A DNA stretch of 64,000 nt from JBLMYQ01 sp050258375 (GTDB lineage: Bacteria; Bacillota; Clostridia; Acetivibrionales; UBA4821). Location of the stretch: contig JBLMYQ010000045.1 of assembly GCA_050258375.1 (NCBI GenBank), positions 7,791-71,790 of the forward strand, in the 5' to 3' direction. Every line of letters starts with the position of its first letter. Position 1 is the first letter of the stretch. The position numbers and the translations under genes are program-made. The notes below the pieces were generated by a model. The model had not been told where the DNA came from, did no database searches, and was given only the letters and a program-made list of their open reading frames with translations. Positions 8,778 to 19,800 of the stretch are shown here, piece after piece.

Positions 8778-9325
8778 TAAAACGATTAAAAATTAGAAAC
8801 ATGACCAAGCTGATTGTTTTTTGTCTATCAATGCTTTTACTTGTATACTCTTCTAAATATATATTTGGGAGTAGTAATGATATAAGAAAGACTAAAGATA
8901 ACTTAGCTTCAAACCTATTTAAAACCACAAACAGGATGTATATTGGAGGATATTATTCTCAAGATAATAGCAAATATATAAATGAATTTTGGGCGGAATA
9001 CTTACAAAAAGAAGATGAAATATGGTTTTATTATAATGAAACATCATATAATAAGGGCTTTGAATATATTGCTCTCGACATAAAAAACAAGAAAAATAGC
9101 AAGGATACAGAAGATATAAGAATTCTTTGTTTTAAAAATTTTAAGATTAGTTGCGTAAAAGGAATCTTGGAAGAAAATATAGCTGTGGATTGGGAAAATA
9201 ATATTATTAAAATAAAGAAAAAAGCATTAAATCAATATAATTCAGGCTTCTATGTTAGAATTGGTTCAGCAAAAACAATAAATTCACCAATTAGAATGAC
9301 TTCTTACAAATCTTGTGTGCCTTAA
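8774..9325 (+). CDS. Unknown exported protein, overlaps signal peptidase gene
   Basis: 183 aa, not recognised. N-terminal basic stretch then one hydrophobic segment (about 12-32, KLIVFCLSMLLLVYSSKYIFG), which may be a signal peptide or anchor; the rest is Asn/Lys/Tyr-rich and likely beta-structured. The start overlaps the end of the SipW-like gene in an ATGA, so the two are translationally coupled. Context suggests a substrate of that peptidase, but the typical TasA/camelysin signature (AYFTD after the hydrophobic core) is not evident. Confidence 0.6.
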   Translation: MIKRLKIRNMTKLIVFCLSMLLLVYSSKYIFGSSNDIRKTKDNLASNLFKTTNRMYIGGYYSQDNSKYINEFWAEYLQKEDEIWFYYNETSYNKGFEYIALDIKNKKNSKDTEDIRILCFKNFKISCVKGILEENIAVDWENNIIKIKKKALNQYNSGFYVRIGSAKTINSPIRMTSYKSCVP

Positions 9326-9361
9326 ATTTTTATACTTTCCAGAAGTGTATAAAAGAAATAT

Positions 9362-9392
9362 AATATAGGTGTGTTTAAAAGGCACCTATATT
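9362..9392 (+). repeat. Perfect 10-bp inverted repeat before lspA
   Basis: 9362-9371 and 9383-9392 are perfect complements around 11 nt; a second smaller inverted repeat (TTTTATAC/GTATAAAA) lies just upstream at about 9329-9355. There is no T-run, so these may be weak terminators or leader structures. Confidence 0.5.
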
Positions 9393-9416
9393 ATTATGTA
9401 GAAAGGAATTTTTAAA

Positions 9417-9878
9417 TTGATTAATACAATTCTAATAATGCTTATAATTGGTATTGACCAATATACAAAATATTTGGCAGTTACATATTTGCAATATAAT
9501 CCAACGCCGGTTATTCAAGGAGTATTTGAATTAAATTATGTTCAAAATAGGGGGGCAGCTTTTGGAATAATGCAAAATTCCGGCTGGTTGTTTTTTATTA
9601 CGATACCTATAATCTTAGGAGCTTTATTTGTTTATATACTGCTAAATAAAAATAAAAAAATGTATCAAATACCATTAATATTAATTACAAGTGGAGCTAT
9701 TGGCAACTACATAGATAGAGTCCGATTTGGATATGTAATAGACTTTTTGGACTTTAAGGTTTGGCCTGTTTTTAATATAGCGGATACGGCAATAGTAGTT
9801 GGTGCTGTCTTATTTGCATTAATAATAATCATAGAAGAAAAAAGGCAGGAGGACCAAAAGAATGGTTCAGCAGGTTGA
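9417..9878 (+). CDS. lspA: Lipoprotein signal peptidase (signal peptidase II)
   Basis: Membrane aspartic protease that cleaves prolipoproteins before the lipid-modified Cys. 153 aa with four hydrophobic segments; the hallmark NRGAAFGI, the catalytic Asp of GNYIDRVRFGYVIDFLDF and the Asp of FNIADTAI are all present. TTG start, 9 nt after GAAAGGA. The 3' end overlaps the next gene by 17 nt, the common lspA-rluD pairing. At least four lipoproteins encoded in this window would be its substrates. Confidence 0.95.
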   Translation: MINTILIMLIIGIDQYTKYLAVTYLQYNPTPVIQGVFELNYVQNRGAAFGIMQNSGWLFFITIPIILGALFVYILLNKNKKMYQIPLILITSGAIGNYIDRVRFGYVIDFLDFKVWPVFNIADTAIVVGAVLFALIIIIEEKRQEDQKNGSAG

Positions 9879-10803
9879 ATTTTCGGTTGAAAAAGAGTAT
9901 GAAGGATTGAGACTTGATATTTATATAAATAAAAAGCTAATAGATAAATCCAGATCTACGGTTCAAAAGCTGCTAGGAGATGGATTTGTAAAGGTTGATG
10001 GTAAAGTAGAAAAATCATCATACAAGGTTAAAGAAGCAAATAGTATACTGGTTACGATTCCAGAGTTGGAGAAGTTGGAGATAGAGGCACAAGATATTCC
10101 AATTGAAGTCATATATGAAGATAATGATATTGCTGTTATAAATAAGCAAAAAGGGATGGTGGTGCACCCTGCTTGCGGTAATTATTCAGGAACCTTAGTG
10201 AATGCACTGCTATATAATTGCAAAAATCTTTCAGGCATTAATGGCGTGATAAGACCAGGAATAGTTCATAGAATTGATAAAGATACATCAGGGGTATTAG
10301 TTATCGCTAAAAATGACAATGCTCATACAAAGCTTTCTGAACAGCTTAAAAAGCATACAATGAATAGAATATATTATGCCTTGGTACATGGAGAAATCAA
10401 GGCTAATTCAGGAAAGATAGAAGCAGCAATAGGAAGGCATAAGACTGACAGAAAAAAGATGTCGGTTGTAACAAAGGGTGGGAAAAATGCAGTAACGTAT
10501 TTTGAGGTTTTAGAGAGGTTTAGCGGTTATTCGTTTATAAGGGCTAAGCTTGAAACCGGGCGTACTCATCAAATCAGGGTGCATATGTCATATATTGGAC
10601 ATCCTCTTGTTGGCGACGAGGTATATGGTTATAAAAAGCAAAAGATAAGCATTAAGGGGCAGATGCTTCATGCTGCAGTATTAGGGTTTATTCATCCGAC
10701 AACAGAGCAGTACATGGAGTTTGAGACGGCACTTCCCGTTGAATTTACAGAACTTTTGGAAAAGCTAAGAGTGAAGGATGCACGAATTCCCCCTCTATTT
10801 TAA
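9862..10803 (+). CDS. RluD/RluA-family pseudouridine synthase
   Basis: Converts uridines of 23S rRNA to pseudouridine. N-terminal S4 RNA-binding domain (about residues 10-75), then the catalytic core with HRIDKDTSGVLV carrying the nucleophilic Asp, and the later GRTHQIRVH motif. 313 aa is normal for the family. It overlaps lspA by 17 nt. The final codons (P-P-L-F-stop) lie inside a palindromic repeat at 10789-10815, so the repeat has supplied the C-terminus. Exact target site cannot be told from sequence; RluD is the closest class. Confidence 0.9.
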   Translation: MVQQVEFSVEKEYEGLRLDIYINKKLIDKSRSTVQKLLGDGFVKVDGKVEKSSYKVKEANSILVTIPELEKLEIEAQDIPIEVIYEDNDIAVINKQKGMVVHPACGNYSGTLVNALLYNCKNLSGINGVIRPGIVHRIDKDTSGVLVIAKNDNAHTKLSEQLKKHTMNRIYYALVHGEIKANSGKIEAAIGRHKTDRKKMSVVTKGGKNAVTYFEVLERFSGYSFIRAKLETGRTHQIRVHMSYIGHPLVGDEVYGYKKQKISIKGQMLHAAVLGFIHPTTEQYMEFETALPVEFTELLEKLRVKDARIPPLF

Positions 10804-10815
10804 GAGAGGGGTGAG
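10789..10815 (-). repeat. REP-like palindrome, copy A
   Basis: CCCCTCT/AGAGGGG stem with an 8-nt loop at the end of the rluD-like gene. In reverse orientation it reads CTCACCCCTCTCTTAAAATA..., nearly the same as copy B at 20868-20902 and related to copy C at 57352-57393. Confidence 0.65.
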
Positions 10816-10818
10816 TTG

Positions 10819-11478
10819 TTATTTCTTCTCTGTAAAAAAGCTTCTAATAAGCTCTGCAATTGAAGTGGTTGCAGCAGCAACATAAGTCAAGGCGGCTGCG
10901 TCAAGGACCTTTTTTGTTTCAATAATTTCATCAGAAGTCAGAAAACCATTTGCAAGAATGGTGAGTGCCCTCTTACTTGCATTGAATTCTACAGGAAGAG
11001 TAATAATTTGAAATGCAATAATAACCAAAAGTACGATTATTCCGAACATAGTAATTTTAGGAGAACTGATTATCAAACCCAATATAATAATGGGAATTGT
11101 AGACCATGTACCAATATTTGCAATATGAACCATGCTTGAACGTATATTTAAAGGCAGATAATTAGTACAGTGCTGTAATGCATGACCAGTTTCATGAGCA
11201 GCGACACCAATTGAGGAAAGTGAAGTGCCTGAATAAACACTTTGAGATAATCTGATAGTTCTTGAGGAGGGGTCGTAATAATCAGTAAGATAACCGTCAA
11301 TTACCTCAACATTAATATCTGAAAATCCTTGATCTTTAAGAATGGTTTTTGCAATTTCACTGCCATTCAAACCAAAGCTATTTATTACCGATGAGTATTT
11401 GTCAAAAGTTCTACGCACTTTAAGCTGAGCATATAAAGACAAGATTACAGCAGCTACAATAAGCAACAAATAAAGCAT
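10819..11478 (-). CDS. YugP-type neutral zinc metallopeptidase
   Basis: Membrane-anchored zinc protease of the YugP/DUF1751-like group. From the ATG at 11478 (219 aa) the protein begins with a hydrophobic helix (residues 2-18), carries the zinc motif HETGH at 95-99 followed by ALQH, and has further membrane segments after residue 115. A GTG at 11604 in the same frame would add 42 residues, but AAAGGGG lies 10 nt before 11478 and a good promoter (11519-11547) lies inside the longer version, so the short form is chosen. The gene faces away from the pyr operon. Substrates are unknown. Confidence 0.85.
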   Translation of the reverse strand: MLYLLLIVAAVILSLYAQLKVRRTFDKYSSVINSFGLNGSEIAKTILKDQGFSDINVEVIDGYLTDYYDPSSRTIRLSQSVYSGTSLSSIGVAAHETGHALQHCTNYLPLNIRSSMVHIANIGTWSTIPIIILGLIISSPKITMFGIIVLLVIIAFQIITLPVEFNASKRALTILANGFLTSDEIIETKKVLDAAALTYVAAATTSIAELIRSFFTEKK

Positions 11479-11518
11479 CCAGCAAGAACCCCTTTCAGCA
11501 GATTTTTTTGCCTTACAT

Positions 11519-11547
11519 ATCATATAATCATTTACTGCCAAAGTCAA
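11519..11547 (-). promoter_or_regulatory. Promoter of the YugP-type protease gene
   Basis: On the minus strand TTGACT (11547-11542), 17-nt spacer, TATGAT (11524-11519). This supports the downstream start at 11478. Confidence 0.65.
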
Positions 11548-11710
11548 TTTTAATACGGTTGCTAAAGTAAAATTCAAGTAGTTTAAGCCCCCTATATCTC
11601 CCACGAGAAGCCTGTATCTGAAGGAGAATAAGAATTTTCTACATAGAGCTGCTTTTCGCTCCCTTTTGAAGGAGGAAAGGAGGGTCTTTTAATAAAAATA
11701 AATAATGGTA

Positions 11711-11739
11711 TGGACAAATCATAATCCTTATGTTAGAAT
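11711..11739 (+). promoter_or_regulatory. Promoter of the pyr operon
   Basis: TGGACA at 11711-11716 and TAGAAT at 11734-11739 with a 17-nt spacer; transcription would begin near 11746, just before the PyrR-binding element. Confidence 0.65.
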
Positions 11740-11758
11740 TTCATAAAAGAGAACCTTT

Positions 11759-11846
11759 AAATTAGTCCTGTGAGGCTGGTAAGGTTGTTAATAATAACAT
11801 TTCTATGTTTATTTTTAAACTTCCTGCCAGAGTAGAAGTTTTTTTT
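11759..11846 (+). promoter_or_regulatory. PyrR-dependent attenuator (leader of pyr operon)
   Basis: The stretch TTAGTCCTGTGAGGCTGG at about 11762-11779 matches the PyrR anti-antiterminator loop consensus (AGUCC-n-GnGAGGCU). Downstream, AACTTC (11818-11823) pairs with GAAGTT (11835-11840), followed by a run of T, forming the terminator. As known for Bacillus, UMP-loaded PyrR would stabilise the anti-antiterminator and stop transcription. The rest of 11605-11949 holds no gene; a small hairpin (11896-11902 with 11915-11921) precedes the pyrR ribosome site. Confidence 0.85.
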
Positions 11847-11946
11847 ATGCCTTAAATCCATCTAATGTAGAAGTAATAGCAAAAACTTACTGATTCTTCC
11901 CTCTATTAAAAGAAAGGGAAGCTGCAATGGTGAGTTGGAAAGGTGA

Positions 11947-12510
<564 letters not shown>

Positions 12511-12512
12511 TT

Positions 12513-12540
12513 AAGTAAGGTTTTTACCTTACTTTTTTTT
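12513..12540 (+). terminator. Terminator between pyrR and pyrB
   Basis: Perfect 9-bp stem (12513-12521 with 12526-12534), TTTT loop and a T8 tail. No PyrR-binding sequence precedes it in the 2-nt gap from pyrR, so unlike Bacillus intercistronic attenuators it looks constitutive. Confidence 0.85.
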
Positions 12541-12573
12541 AGATAATGCAGATTGTAAGGGGGAGTGATGATA

Positions 12574-13515
12574 TTGAATTTAGCTTCAAAAGACGTATTG
12601 GGTCTAAAGGATATGACTAAAGATGAAATAGAGCACATTCTAAGTACCGCACAAACAATGAAATATATAATTACTACTAATAATAAAAAGACTCCGCACC
12701 TATCCGGAAAATCAATTGTTGCTTTGTTTTATGAAAACAGTACAAGAACAAGATTATCCTTTGAACTTGCTTCCAAGTATATGGGCGCTAACTTTGCAAG
12801 TATAGCAGCTTCAACAAGCAGTGTTGCAAAAGGTGAAACGCTGATTGATACAGGGAAGACAATCGAAGCCATGGGTACTGATGTAATTATTATGCGCCAT
12901 CCAATGTCAGGGGCGGCTGAATTACTTGCAAAGAATCTAAATATCTCAGTAATAAATGCCGGAGATGGGATGAATGAGCACCCGACACAGGCTTTGCTGG
13001 ACATGTATACTATTAGTGAAAAGAAAGGCAAAATAGAAGGACTAAAGGTTGCAATAGTAGGAGACATTTATCACAGCAGAGTAGCAAGAAGCAATATATG
13101 GGGACTTACAAAAATGGGAGCGCAGGTTAATGTAGCCGGTCCATCGACATTAATTCCGCCCGAAATTGAGAAAATGGGAGTTAAAGTATCAAATTGTGTA
13201 CATGAAGCAATCAGGGATGCTGATGTAGTAATAGCCTTAAGAATTCAGCTTGAGAGGCAGAAAAAAGGGTTGTTTCCTACAATAAGAGAATACTCGAAAT
13301 TTTTCGGAATTGATGATGAAGTGCTAAAAATGGCTAAAAGTGATGTTCTACTTATGCATCCGGGTCCAGTGAATAGAGGGGTTGAGCTTTCATCTTATAC
13401 TATAGATGGTAAAAATTCAGCAATAAATGAACAGGTAACAAACGGGTTGGCGGTAAGAATGGCCTTGCTATATATTCTTACAAGGAGGAATAAAGAAAGT
13501 GAAAATATTAATTAA
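12574..13515 (+). CDS. pyrB: Aspartate carbamoyltransferase, catalytic chain
   Basis: Condenses carbamoyl phosphate and aspartate, the first committed step of pyrimidine synthesis. Carbamoyl-phosphate loop [10 protein letters not shown] near residue 55, [11 protein letters not shown] and the MHPGPVNRG motif near the end are visible. Three starts are close together (GTG 12565, ATG 12568, TTG 12574); the TTG is best spaced from GGGGGAG, giving 313 aa. No regulatory-chain gene (pyrI) follows. The 3' end overlaps pyrC by 17 nt. Confidence 0.95.
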   Translation: MNLASKDVLGLKDMTKDEIEHILSTAQTMKYIITTNNKKTPHLSGKSIVALFYENSTRTRLSFELASKYMGANFASIAASTSSVAKGETLIDTGKTIEAMGTDVIIMRHPMSGAAELLAKNLNISVINAGDGMNEHPTQALLDMYTISEKKGKIEGLKVAIVGDIYHSRVARSNIWGLTKMGAQVNVAGPSTLIPPEIEKMGVKVSNCVHEAIRDADVVIALRIQLERQKKGLFPTIREYSKFFGIDDEVLKMAKSDVLLMHPGPVNRGVELSSYTIDGKNSAINEQVTNGLAVRMALLYILTRRNKESENIN

Positions 13516-14773
13516 AAATGGAAGACTAATTGATTATCTTAGTGATTTTGATGGTGTTACCGATATTTATATAGAGGATGGTATTGTAAAAGAAATTGGT
13601 AATGAGCTTGAATATTTGGCAGATGAAATTATTGATTGTACTGGTTTCTGTGTTATACCTGGAATGGTTGATATGCATTGTCACCTTAGAGAACCGGGGT
13701 ATGAGTATAAGGAAAGTATTGAAACAGGTGTAAATAGTGCAGCAGCAGGCGGATTTACTTCGATAGCCTGTATGCCAAATACTAATCCGATGATAGATAA
13801 TCAGGTTGTAGTAGAGTTTGTAAAAGAAAAAGCAAGAAGAGCAGGCAAGGTAAACGTATTTCCTATTGGCTGCATAACGAAAGGTCAAAACGGATTGGAA
13901 CTTGCGGAAATTGCAGAAATGAAATTGGCAGGTATTGCAGCAATATCAGATGATGGTAAACCGGTAAGCAATCCATTGGTTATGAAAAGAGCACTTCAAT
14001 ATGCCAAGATGTTTGAAATTCCGGTAATATCTCATTGCGAGGATAAAGAGCTTGTGGATGAGGGGGTTATGAATGAAGGTTATACTTCAACGATACTTGG
14101 ATTAAAAGGAATTCCAAAGGAAGCTGAAGAAGTAATGGTAGCCAGAGATGTTATACTTGCAGAGAATAATGACTGCCATGTGCATATTGCGCACATAAGT
14201 ACAAAAGGCTCTGTCGAAATAATAAGAAATGCAAAGAAGAGAAATGTAAAGGTTACTGCCGAAACATGTCCACATTATTTTAGTATAACAGAAGAGGCTA
14301 TAACAGGCTTTAATACAAATGCTAAGGTAAATCCGCCCTTGAGAACTAAGGAAGATGTTGAAGCAATAAAGAAGGGGTTGGCAGATGGAACTATAGATAT
14401 TATCGCTACAGACCATGCTCCTCATCATATAGATGATAAGAATGTTGAGTTTAACAATGCAGCCTTCGGGATTTCCGGATTTGAAACTGCATTATCGTTA
14501 TGTGTAACCAATTTATTACAAAACAATGTACTAACTTATAAACAGCTTGTTGAAAAGATCAGTTATAACCCATCAAAGATGCTTGGCATAAACAGAGGCT
14601 CGATATCGGTTGGTAGTGCTGCAGATATAACCATTTTTGCGCCGAATGATGAGGTGCTAATAGATGCCAAAATATTTAAGTCTAAAGGTAAGAATACACC
14701 TTTTGACGGGTATAGATTAAAAGGAAAGGTATGTTATACGATTGTAGATGGAAGGATAGTGGCAAAGAATTAA
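13499..14773 (+). CDS. pyrC: Dihydroorotase
   Basis: Zinc amidohydrolase that closes carbamoyl-aspartate to dihydroorotate. Class I type, 424 aa: zinc ligands in [11 protein letters not shown], the EDKEL/HCED region, HIAHIST, and the catalytic Asp of [12 protein letters not shown] start inside the end of pyrB, 10 nt after AAGGAGG, so the two are translationally coupled. Confidence 0.96.
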   Translation: MKILIKNGRLIDYLSDFDGVTDIYIEDGIVKEIGNELEYLADEIIDCTGFCVIPGMVDMHCHLREPGYEYKESIETGVNSAAAGGFTSIACMPNTNPMIDNQVVVEFVKEKARRAGKVNVFPIGCITKGQNGLELAEIAEMKLAGIAAISDDGKPVSNPLVMKRALQYAKMFEIPVISHCEDKELVDEGVMNEGYTSTILGLKGIPKEAEEVMVARDVILAENNDCHVHIAHISTKGSVEIIRNAKKRNVKVTAETCPHYFSITEEAITGFNTNAKVNPPLRTKEDVEAIKKGLADGTIDIIATDHAPHHIDDKNVEFNNAAFGISGFETALSLCVTNLLQNNVLTYKQLVEKISYNPSKMLGINRGSISVGSAADITIFAPNDEVLIDAKIFKSKGKNTPFDGYRLKGKVCYTIVDGRIVAKN

Positions 14774-14791
14774 AAAGAAAGGATGAGGCTT

Positions 14792-15748
14792 ATGAATGCA
14801 GTAGACAAATTGATTGAAAAAATTAAACAAAAAAATAACCCTACAGTTGTAGGATTAGATCCTCGCCTTGATAAAATTCCTGAATTTATTAAAAAAGATG
14901 CTTTTAAAAAATTCGGTACAACTGAGAAAGGTGCAGCTGAAGCAATAATAGAATTTAATAAGAAAATATTGGATTCTATTTACGAATATGTTCCTGCAGT
15001 TAAACCTCAGATAGCATTTTATGAGATTTTTGGAGAAGAAGGCATAAGGGCTTTTAGGGAAACCTGTAATTACGCCAAAGAAAAGGATTTGCTTGTAATC
15101 GGTGATATTAAACGAGGAGATATTGATTCAACAGCAGAGGCTTATTCTACTGCATATCTTGGAAAAAGAAAAATTGGCTTTAAAGAAGAAGGTATATTTG
15201 ATATTGATTTTGTAACAGTAAATCCTTATCTGGGAGCAGATAGTATAAAGCCATTTGTAGAAGATTGCAGTAAATATGATAAAGGAATATTTGTCTTGGT
15301 AAAGACATCAAATAAATCTTCAGGAGATATTCAGGATATACTTGCCTTTGGAGGAAAATTTCTATATGAGCATGTTGCCGAAATGGTAACAAAATGGGGA
15401 CAGCAAATTATAGGACAAAATGGTTACAGCGCTGTAGGAGCTGTTGTTGGGGCAACTTATCCTGAGCAAATTTCAGCATTAAGGGCAATACTCAAGCACG
15501 GGTACATTCTTGTTCCCGGTTATGGCGCACAGGGTGGCAGAGCTGGAGATGTAGTTAAGGCGTTTAAAAATGATGGTCTTGGTGCAATAGTTAATGCATC
15601 AAGAAGTATAATATTTGCTTACCAGTCTGATAAATGGAAGACTATGTATGCTGAAGACAGATTTGATACTGCAGCAAGGGCAGAAGTTATCAGAATGAGA
15701 GATGAGCTTAATAAGGAGCTGGCAAGAAAGATGGTAGGAAGAGTTTAA
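14792..15748 (+). CDS. pyrF: Orotidine 5'-phosphate decarboxylase (type 2)
   Basis: Decarboxylates OMP to UMP. 318 aa, the longer subfamily 2 form found in clostridia and actinobacteria; visible motifs are VVGLDPRLDKIP, the KPQIAFYE strand and the catalytic DIKRGDI. The ATG at 14792 is 9 nt from AAAGG; the ATG at 14783 touches that site. Its position in the middle of the operon, before carA, means it is transcribed with the early-step enzymes. Confidence 0.95.
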   Translation: MNAVDKLIEKIKQKNNPTVVGLDPRLDKIPEFIKKDAFKKFGTTEKGAAEAIIEFNKKILDSIYEYVPAVKPQIAFYEIFGEEGIRAFRETCNYAKEKDLLVIGDIKRGDIDSTAEAYSTAYLGKRKIGFKEEGIFDIDFVTVNPYLGADSIKPFVEDCSKYDKGIFVLVKTSNKSSGDIQDILAFGGKFLYEHVAEMVTKWGQQIIGQNGYSAVGAVVGATYPEQISALRAILKHGYILVPGYGAQGGRAGDVVKAFKNDGLGAIVNASRSIIFAYQSDKWKTMYAEDRFDTAARAEVIRMRDELNKELARKMVGRV

Positions 15749-15799
15749 TTAGTGTAAAGTTAAAAACAGAACAGTCAGTTATGAAAGGAGCTTGTTCAA

Positions 15800-16882
15800 G
15801 TGAAAAAAGCAATTCTTGCATTAGAAGACGGTACGATTTTTAAAGGAATCAATTTTGGAGCAGATGGCGAGGTCGTTGGCGAGGTTGTTTTTAATACTGG
15901 AATGACTGGTTATCAGGAAGTTCTTACAGATCCGTCATACAGTGGGCAAATAGTTACTATGACGTATCCTCTTATAGGGAATTATGGTGTAAATAGAGAT
16001 GATGTTGAATCATGTAAGCCACAGGTCAAAGGATTTATTGTCAGGGAAGCATGCAAAACGCCAAGCAACTGGAGAGCAGCTGAAACTATAAATGATTATC
16101 TTGTGAAAAATAATATAATTGCTATTGAAGGAATTGATACCAGAGCGCTTACAAGAATACTTCGCGAAAAGGGCACGATGAAAGGTATGATAAGTACTGA
16201 TGAGAATTTTGACTTTAAAAAGAAAGAGGCTCAGATAAAGAGCTTTGAAATTAAAGACCCTGTTAATGAGGTAACAACGCAAGAGCCAAAGATTTATGAA
16301 GGTAAGGGTTATAAAATTGCACTGCTTGATTTAGGTGTTAAAGAAAATATAATAAGGTCGCTTAAAAAACGTGACTGCAAAGTAATCGTTTTGCCGGCTG
16401 ATACTTCTCCTGAAGATATTATGAAGTATAAGCCTGACGGAATATTATTTTCAAATGGGCCTGGTGATCCAAAGGACTGTGTTACAGTTATCGAAACAAT
16501 AAAGAAGCTGTACGGCAAGATTCCTATGATGGGGATATGTCTTGGGCATCAGATTATGGCACTGGCAGCGGGCGCTGATACGGGAAGATTAAAATATGGG
16601 CATAGGGGATGTAATCATCCGGTTAAAGATATTGATAAGGATTTAACCTATATTACTTCGCAGAATCATGGTTATACAATTGTGGAATCATCAATAAATC
16701 CGAAAACAATGTATATAAGCCATAGAAATATGAATGACAATACAATTGAGGGAATTAGATATTTGGATGCTCCGGTATTTACAGTTCAGTTTCATCCTGA
16801 AGCTTCACCCGGACCAAATGATAATGCATATTTGTTTGATGAATTCATGGAAATGATAAGGATAGAGGGGGATATTTATTAA
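15800..16882 (+). CDS. carA: Carbamoyl-phosphate synthase small chain
   Basis: Glutamine amidotransferase subunit that feeds ammonia to CarB. 360 aa: N-terminal CPSase_sm domain ([19 protein letters not shown]), then class I glutaminase with catalytic Cys in MGICLGHQI and the His/Glu pair in [12 protein letters not shown] start after AAAGGAG. Its stop overlaps the start of the next gene in TAATG, so the two subunits are coupled. Being in the pyr operon it is the pyrimidine-specific copy (pyrAA). Confidence 0.96.
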   Translation: MKKAILALEDGTIFKGINFGADGEVVGEVVFNTGMTGYQEVLTDPSYSGQIVTMTYPLIGNYGVNRDDVESCKPQVKGFIVREACKTPSNWRAAETINDYLVKNNIIAIEGIDTRALTRILREKGTMKGMISTDENFDFKKKEAQIKSFEIKDPVNEVTTQEPKIYEGKGYKIALLDLGVKENIIRSLKKRDCKVIVLPADTSPEDIMKYKPDGILFSNGPGDPKDCVTVIETIKKLYGKIPMMGICLGHQIMALAAGADTGRLKYGHRGCNHPVKDIDKDLTYITSQNHGYTIVESSINPKTMYISHRNMNDNTIEGIRYLDAPVFTVQFHPEASPGPNDNAYLFDEFMEMIRIEGDIY

Positions 16883-19800
16883 TGCCTAAGCGTAAAGATA
16901 TAAAGAAGGTACTTGTAATTGGGTCTGGCCCAATTATAATTGGACAGGCTGCAGAATTTGATTATGCAGGTACTCAAGCATGCCGTGCATTGATGGAGGA
17001 TGGGATTGAGGTTGTACTTGTTAATTCAAATCCAGCAACCATTATGACTGATAAGAGCATGGCTCATAAGGTTTATATAGAGCCCCTGGTTCCTGATATT
17101 CTTAAGAAGATAATCATTGAAGAAAAGCCTGACAGCATACTCCCAACACTAGGAGGACAAACGGGATTAAATCTGGCTATGGAGCTTGCTGAATCAGGAT
17201 TTTTGAATCAGCAAGGGGTCAAGCTTCTTGGTACTGCTGTTGAAGCAATTAAAATGGCTGAAGACAGACAAGAATTTAAAGATATGATGGAAAGAATCAA
17301 TGAGCCAATAATAGCAAGCAAGGTGGTTGAATCTGTTGAAGCAGCACTGGAGTTTGCTAAAGAAATAGATTATCCGGTGGTTGTAAGACCTGCATATACA
17401 TTAGGAGGAACCGGAGGGGGAATTGCACATGACCCTGAAGAATTAACAGGAATAGCATCAAACGGAATAAGATTGAGCAGGGTTTCACAGGTTCTAATAG
17501 AAAAATGCATCTCCGGCTGGAAAGAAATTGAATATGAGGTAATGAGAGATTCAAAAGGAAACGTTATAACGGTTTGCAACATGGAAAACATAGACCCAGT
17601 TGGAGTGCATACTGGCGACAGCATAGTTGTTGCTCCTTCGCAAACTTTAACTGATAAAGAATATCAGATGCTTAGAACTGCATCATTAAAAATAATTTCT
17701 GCCTTAAAAATTGAAGGAGGATGTAATGTTCAGTTTGCGCTGCATCCTACAAGCTTTGAATACGCAGTAATTGAAGTTAATCCAAGAGTAAGCCGTTCCA
17801 GTGCTCTTGCTTCAAAAGCAACCGGTTATCCGATTGCAAAGGTCGCTTCAAAGATTGCAATAGGTTATGGATTAGATGAAATACAAAATAATGTAACAGG
17901 AAAAACCTTTGCTTGCTTTGAGCCAACCCTTGATTATGTGGTGGTAAAAATACCAAAGTGGCCATTTGATAAGTTTGTCAGGGCAAATAGGACACTCGGA
18001 ACTCAGATGAAGGCAACCGGAGAAGTAATGGCAATCAGCTCATCCTTTGAAGGCGGGCTTATGAAAGCAATCCGCTCATTAGAATTGGGATTGTATACGC
18101 TTGAACAAGAATTCGCAAAAAAACTAAATGATGAAGATATATTCAGAAGACTTAAAGATATTAATGATGAACGTATATTTATAATAGCTGAAGCCATAAG
18201 AAGAGAAATATCTCTTCAAACAATCAATGAAATAACTAAAATTGATATGTTCTTTTTAAATAAATTTAAAGAAATCGTTAATATGGAGGAAAAATTAAAA
18301 CGGACTAGTATAAAAGAGATTGAGAGAGAAGAACTTATAAAATTAAAGAAAATGGGCTTTGTTGACCTTAGTATAGCAAAATTAATGAGTTGCTCAGAAG
18401 AAGAGGTTAAGGAAAGAAGAAATAAAGAATCAATATTACCTACCTTCAAAATGGTTGATACCTGTGCTGCAGAGTTTGAGGCTGTAACACCGTATTTTTA
18501 CTCAACCTATGACGAAGAATGTGAGGCTAAAGACAGCAAAAGAGATAAGGTAATAGTTATCGGCTCGGGACCAATAAGGATTGGACAAGGAATAGAATTT
18601 GATTACTGTTCTGTTCATTCAGTATGGGCACTAAAGGAAATGGGTTATGAGGCAGTTATAATAAATAATAATCCGGAGACGGTGAGTACTGACTTTGATA
18701 CCTCTGACCGCCTGTACTTCGAGCCTCTTATTAAAGAGGATGTAGAGAATATAGTTGAAAAAGAAAAGCCATTAGGTGCAATTGTTCAGTTTGGAGGTCA
18801 GACAGCAATCAAGCTAACAAAAGACCTGCACAAAATGGGCGTAAAGATTCTTGGTACAAGTCAGCGGGGAGTTGATTTGGCAGAAGATAGAGAAAAGTTT
18901 GATGCCCTCTTGGAAGAATTAAAAATTCCTAGACCAAAAGGCAAAACAATATTTACACTAGAAGAAGCATTAGAAGCCGCAAACAATCTTGGCTATCCGG
19001 TTCTTGTAAGACCTTCCTACGTTTTAGGCGGACAGGGAATGGAGATTGCTTACAATGATAACGATATTACGGAATTCATGTCCATTATAAACAAGGTTAA
19101 GCAGGAGCATCCGATACTTGTTGATAAGTATTTGCTTGGAAAAGAAGTAGAAGTAGATGCAATATGCGATGGAGAGGATATTTTGATTCCCGGTATCATG
19201 GAGCATCTTGAAAGGGCAGGAGTCCATTCTGGTGACAGCATATCGGTTTATCCAACGCAAACAATAGAAAAATCTATTAAAGATATTATAGTTGATTATA
19301 CGGAAAAGCTGGCAAAGGCTTTAAACATAATAGGATTGATTAATATCCAGTTTATAGTCTATAACCATGAGGTTTACGTTATTGAGGTAAATCCGCGTTC
19401 AAGCCGTACTGTTCCATATATTAGCAAGGTAACTGGTATCCCAATGGTTGACCTTGCAACAAAAGCAATGCTGGGAAAGAAGCTGAAAGATATGGGCTAT
19501 GGCATCGGGCTGCATCATGAGTCTACCTATGCAACGGTAAAGGTTCCGGTCTTCTCATTTGAAAAGCTCAGAGATGTTGATATTAGTCTGGGACCGGAGA
19601 TGAAATCAACCGGAGAGGTGCTGGGAATATCAAAAAATTTTTCTGAAGCCTTATACAAAGGACTGATTGCATCAGGAATAAAATTAAGCAAGAACGGAAA
19701 TATTCTCATGACTGTCAGAGATTCTGACAAGGTTGAGTTAGTACCGATTGCTGAAGAGTTTGAAAGGCTTGGGTTTACTATATGGGCAACCGGAAAAACG

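Noticed and set aside
11479..11604. 42-residue N-terminal extension of the YugP-type protease
   Set aside because: The region contains a good minus-strand promoter and the ribosome site fits the internal ATG at 11478.
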